64,000 nucleotides of DNA, taken from assembly GCF_902459465.1 (NCBI RefSeq), contig NC_047076.1, positions 5,469,488-5,533,487 on the forward strand, given 5' to 3'. Below are positions 61,376 through 64,000 of this stretch, one piece after another. Within the stretch, counting starts at the first letter, position 1. Each line of letters begins with the position of its first letter. Source of the DNA: Asterias rubens (Eukaryota; Echinodermata; Asteroidea; Forcipulatida; Asteriidae). The translations under genes and the position numbers were made by a program. A model generated the notes under the pieces. That model ran no database searches. It had not been told where the DNA came from and worked only from the letters and a program-made list of their open reading frames with translations.

Positions 61376-61736
61376 AAAGCCATGTGAACACGTTCTCATT
61401 TGAAAAAAAACATTCACAATAAAGCTATTACATCATGCTTCAAATGTATGATTTGATGTATTATTATATAAATGTTTAATTGGTTTAATATGTTCATCAT
61501 TAAATAATCCATAACAACATCCAACTGACCATTTTGTTATTTAAAAACTATTATATAGCTATTTCATTAATTTTATGAAAATAAGAAACTTCCAAATTCA
61601 ATTCCACAGTATATCACACATCTCGAGTACAAGTTCTGTCCAATGATACATGTACCTTGGCAATAGCAATTTTATACACAGCCTTCCTACACATCTCATT
61701 GTACGAGTTTAAAATATGAAAAATAATAGCGATAAA
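61376..61736. other. Intergenic, AT-rich, nothing recognised
   Basis: No gene or repeat recognised. Confidence 0.4.
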
Positions 61737-62095
61737 TTAAAGAACACGTTGCCTTGGATCGGTCGAGCTGGTCTTTGAAAAGCGTTTGTTATAATATGCA
61801 TATGGGTAGAAAGATGCTGTAAAAGTAGAATACAATGCTCCACACAAACATGCCTCGAAATTGCACGGTTTTCCTTTTACCTCGTCGGCTAACACGGTCG
61901 GCCATTTATGGGAGTCAAATTTTTGACTCCCACAAATGGCCGACCGTGTTAGTTCGCACAGTAAAAGGAAAACCACGCAATTTCGAGGCAAACTTGTGTG
62001 GATCATTGTATTCTACTTTTAAGTTATATAACAAACGGTTACAAACGCTTTTTTATAGACCAACTCGTCCGATTTAAGGCAACGTGTTTCTTTAA
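61737..62095. mobile_element. MITE family B copy
   Basis: TTAA both ends; small deletions in both arms. Confidence 0.93.
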
Positions 62096-62480
62096 GAAAT
62101 CAAAATGGATTTTTGCCAGCACCTGAGATTAGTTTTATAATTTTCAAAAAAAATTGATATTTAATTTTTATTCCCAATTAATGACCAACTCTTCATCACA
62201 GTAAATTTCACTGTTATACCATGCTAATATATTGTGATTTTTATTGCTTGTAGAACCAATCACAGGATGTGCTAAAAAGATGTATCATGGCCCAGGGGGG
62301 GGACTATTGTTATTCCACCTCACTCATCGTTCTAAAAAGAATGACATTTACTACATGTAGGTCTACAATAAGCAAACCAATGTTTATAATCTACATTAAG
62401 AAGAATGAAAACAAACATGATTTTATTACAGCATTTTATGCTTCTAGAAAACTATAGAATTTAAATTTAATGTTTCAGAA

Positions 62481-62670
62481 CCAATGCAATTCCATTAGTT
62501 TTCAGCGTATCTTAGTATTGCTAGATCAGCAAGCTACGTCTCATTGTTTAGTTGATTTAAAGGTTTTCTTTGTAACATTTCAAAAACCAATCTTTAAAAA
62601 CCAATGCGATTCTATTGGTTTTCAGCAGATCTAATAGTAGACAGCAATGTCTCATTGTTATTGATTTAAA
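62481..62670. repeat. Tandem duplication of about 100 bp
   Basis: aaccaatgcaattccattag, ttttcagc .. gtctcattgt..ttgatttaaagg occurs twice. Confidence 0.7.
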
Positions 62671-63062
62671 GGGAAGGTACACTATTGGTAAATGTCAAAG
62701 ACCAGTGTTCTCACTTGGTGTATCTCAACATACATGTACATGTTTGCATAAAATAACAAACCTGTGAAAGTTTGAGCTAAATTGGTCATCGGAGTTGGGA
62801 GAAAGTGATGAAAGAAAAAACACCCTTGTTAGACATGTTGGACGAATTTGTGTGCTTTCAGATAGGAATAAAAGACTTCTAGCAAGAAGTCTTTTATTAT
62901 TTTATTGAGAAATTACCTCTATTTCAAAATCTATGCTACTTCAGAGGGAGCAGTTGTATCACAATGTTTTATACTATCAACAGCTCTCCAATGCTCGTTA
63001 AAAGTCAGTTTTTAAGTTAATTTTGTTTTGAGTAATTACCAAACATGTACCTTCCCTTTAAA
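62667..63062. mobile_element. MITE family A variant subfamily
   Basis: ttaaagggaaggtacactat to aaacatgtaccttcccttta; twin of 44698-45068, with core agacttctagcaagaagtct. Confidence 0.92.
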
Positions 63063-63398
63063 AGGTTGGCAGGGTTGGATTTAATATAAAGCCAAGTGCG
63101 AATTAGATTTGAATAATGTCTACTCTGGTACAATGACTTGCCAAGGCACAACATCCAGCTACAATCCCAGCCATATCTCGTTGGCCCACCTGCCCCCTTT
63201 TAATGTTGGTTCTGATTGCGTGGTCTCCTGCAGTCAACATTGAGTGGGGGAGTGGGAGAGAATGATTATTGTCGGTGGGAAGTGTACACTCGGGGAATGG
63301 TTTTACGTAACTTTAGGAATGGGTGGCCCAAGCAATTTGGCCGGGATTGTGGTTGCTCAGTCTATATCTCTAGACATGTAGTTTGAGGACATTGAATT
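63063..63398. other. Intergenic, nothing recognised
   Basis: No gene or repeat recognised. Confidence 0.4.
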
Positions 63399-63768
63399 TA
63401 AAGGCAGTGGACACTGTTGGTAACTGTCAAAGACTAGTCTTCACAGTTGGTATATGTCAACATATGCATACAATAACAAACCTGTGAAAATTTGAGCTCA
63501 ATCGGTCATCGAAGTTGCGAGATATTAATGAAAGAAAAAAACACCCTTGTCACACGAAGTTGTGTGCTTTTTGATGCTTGAATTCTAAACTTGAGATCTT
63601 GAAATCAAATTCGTGGAAAATTACTTTTCTCGAAAACTACATCACTTCAGAGGGAGCTGTTTCTCACAATGTTTTATACTATCAACCTCTTCCCGTTACT
63701 CGTAATCAAGAAAGGTTTTATGATGATAATTATTTTGAGTAATAACCAATACTGTCCACTGCCTTTCA
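63399..63768. mobile_element. MITE family A copy
   Basis: ttaaaggcagtggacactgtt to actgtccactgccttt; the right TTAA is lost (tttcagc). Confidence 0.92.
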
Positions 63769-64000
63769 GCAGCGAGTCATTGTATCATGCATTAATCCAA
63801 ATCTAACTCACAAATGGCTTATTCCAGCATCGCTACCATAGGCAGCGCGCCAAATCGATACCTCTCGTCACTAACCTGGAGAGATGTACTGAGAAACAAC
63901 ACAATTGGCTCAGGAAATGGACCCTTCCCATGAAATATGCTAATTACATTCACGCATGCGTACAGACCCTGTTGGTTGGCAAACGCCATAGAGTTGTGCA

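Noticed and set aside
4564-62077. A second seeming family ([27 protein letters not shown])
   Set aside because: Translations of MITE family B; both strands give near-identical peptides because the element is a palindrome.
1-64000. CRISPR array or prokaryotic system
   Set aside because: Regular short direct repeats with unique spacers are absent; the repeated units are dispersed palindromic transposons in a eukaryotic genome.

Overview
This is a piece of a eukaryotic, intron-rich animal nuclear genome. It has spliced genes with GT-AG introns, low coding density and very many short non-autonomous transposons. Protein similarity and repeat style point to an echinoderm, most likely a sea star. 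That placement is an inference from memory of such genomes, not something the sequence proves.

I support three protein-coding genes, each reconstructed exon by exon with matching splice phases. (1) A secreted fibrinogen-related protein on the plus strand, four exons between 14495 and 23941, 406 residues: signal peptide, Pro/Thr/Glu-rich linker, Cys motif and C-terminal fibrinogen domain. (2) WDR75 (UTP17 family, small-subunit processome) on the minus strand, 17 coding exons between 58617 and 32805. The exons sum to 2544 nt, an open frame of 847 residues. (3) TOMM7, the small TOM-complex subunit, on the plus strand, two exons (59134-59233 and 60026-60090), 54 residues. WDR75 and TOMM7 are head to head, with 516 bp between their start codons. 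They share only an inferred bidirectional promoter: one serves ribosome assembly, the other mitochondrial protein import. The fibrinogen-related gene is functionally unrelated to them.

Layout: 1-14.4 kb is gene-free repeat land with one LINE 3' fragment. 14.4-24 kb is the fibrinogen-related gene with a 7.1-kb first intron full of repeats. 24-32.8 kb is intergenic repeats. 32.8-58.6 kb is WDR75, its introns loaded with repeats. 58.6-60.1 kb is the promoter region and TOMM7. 60.1-64 kb is again repeats.

The repeat content is the striking part. Three palindromic MITE families (A, B and C below) all end in TTAA. They occur about 24, 7 and 7 times. Family A is twice nested in family C with the TTAA duplicated, so a TTAA-specific transposase (Kolobok or piggyBac type) probably moved them. 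There is also a 976-bp foldback with long near-identical arms and a perfect 9-bp target duplication (Mutator-like) in WDR75 intron 1. A 593-bp hAT-like element with an 8-bp duplication sits inside a SINE. Several tRNA-derived SINE families are present. Four short motifs have the layout of hammerhead ribozymes of Penelope-like elements, one of them at the centre of a complete 174-bp foldback. No CRISPR, operon or prokaryotic feature was seen.
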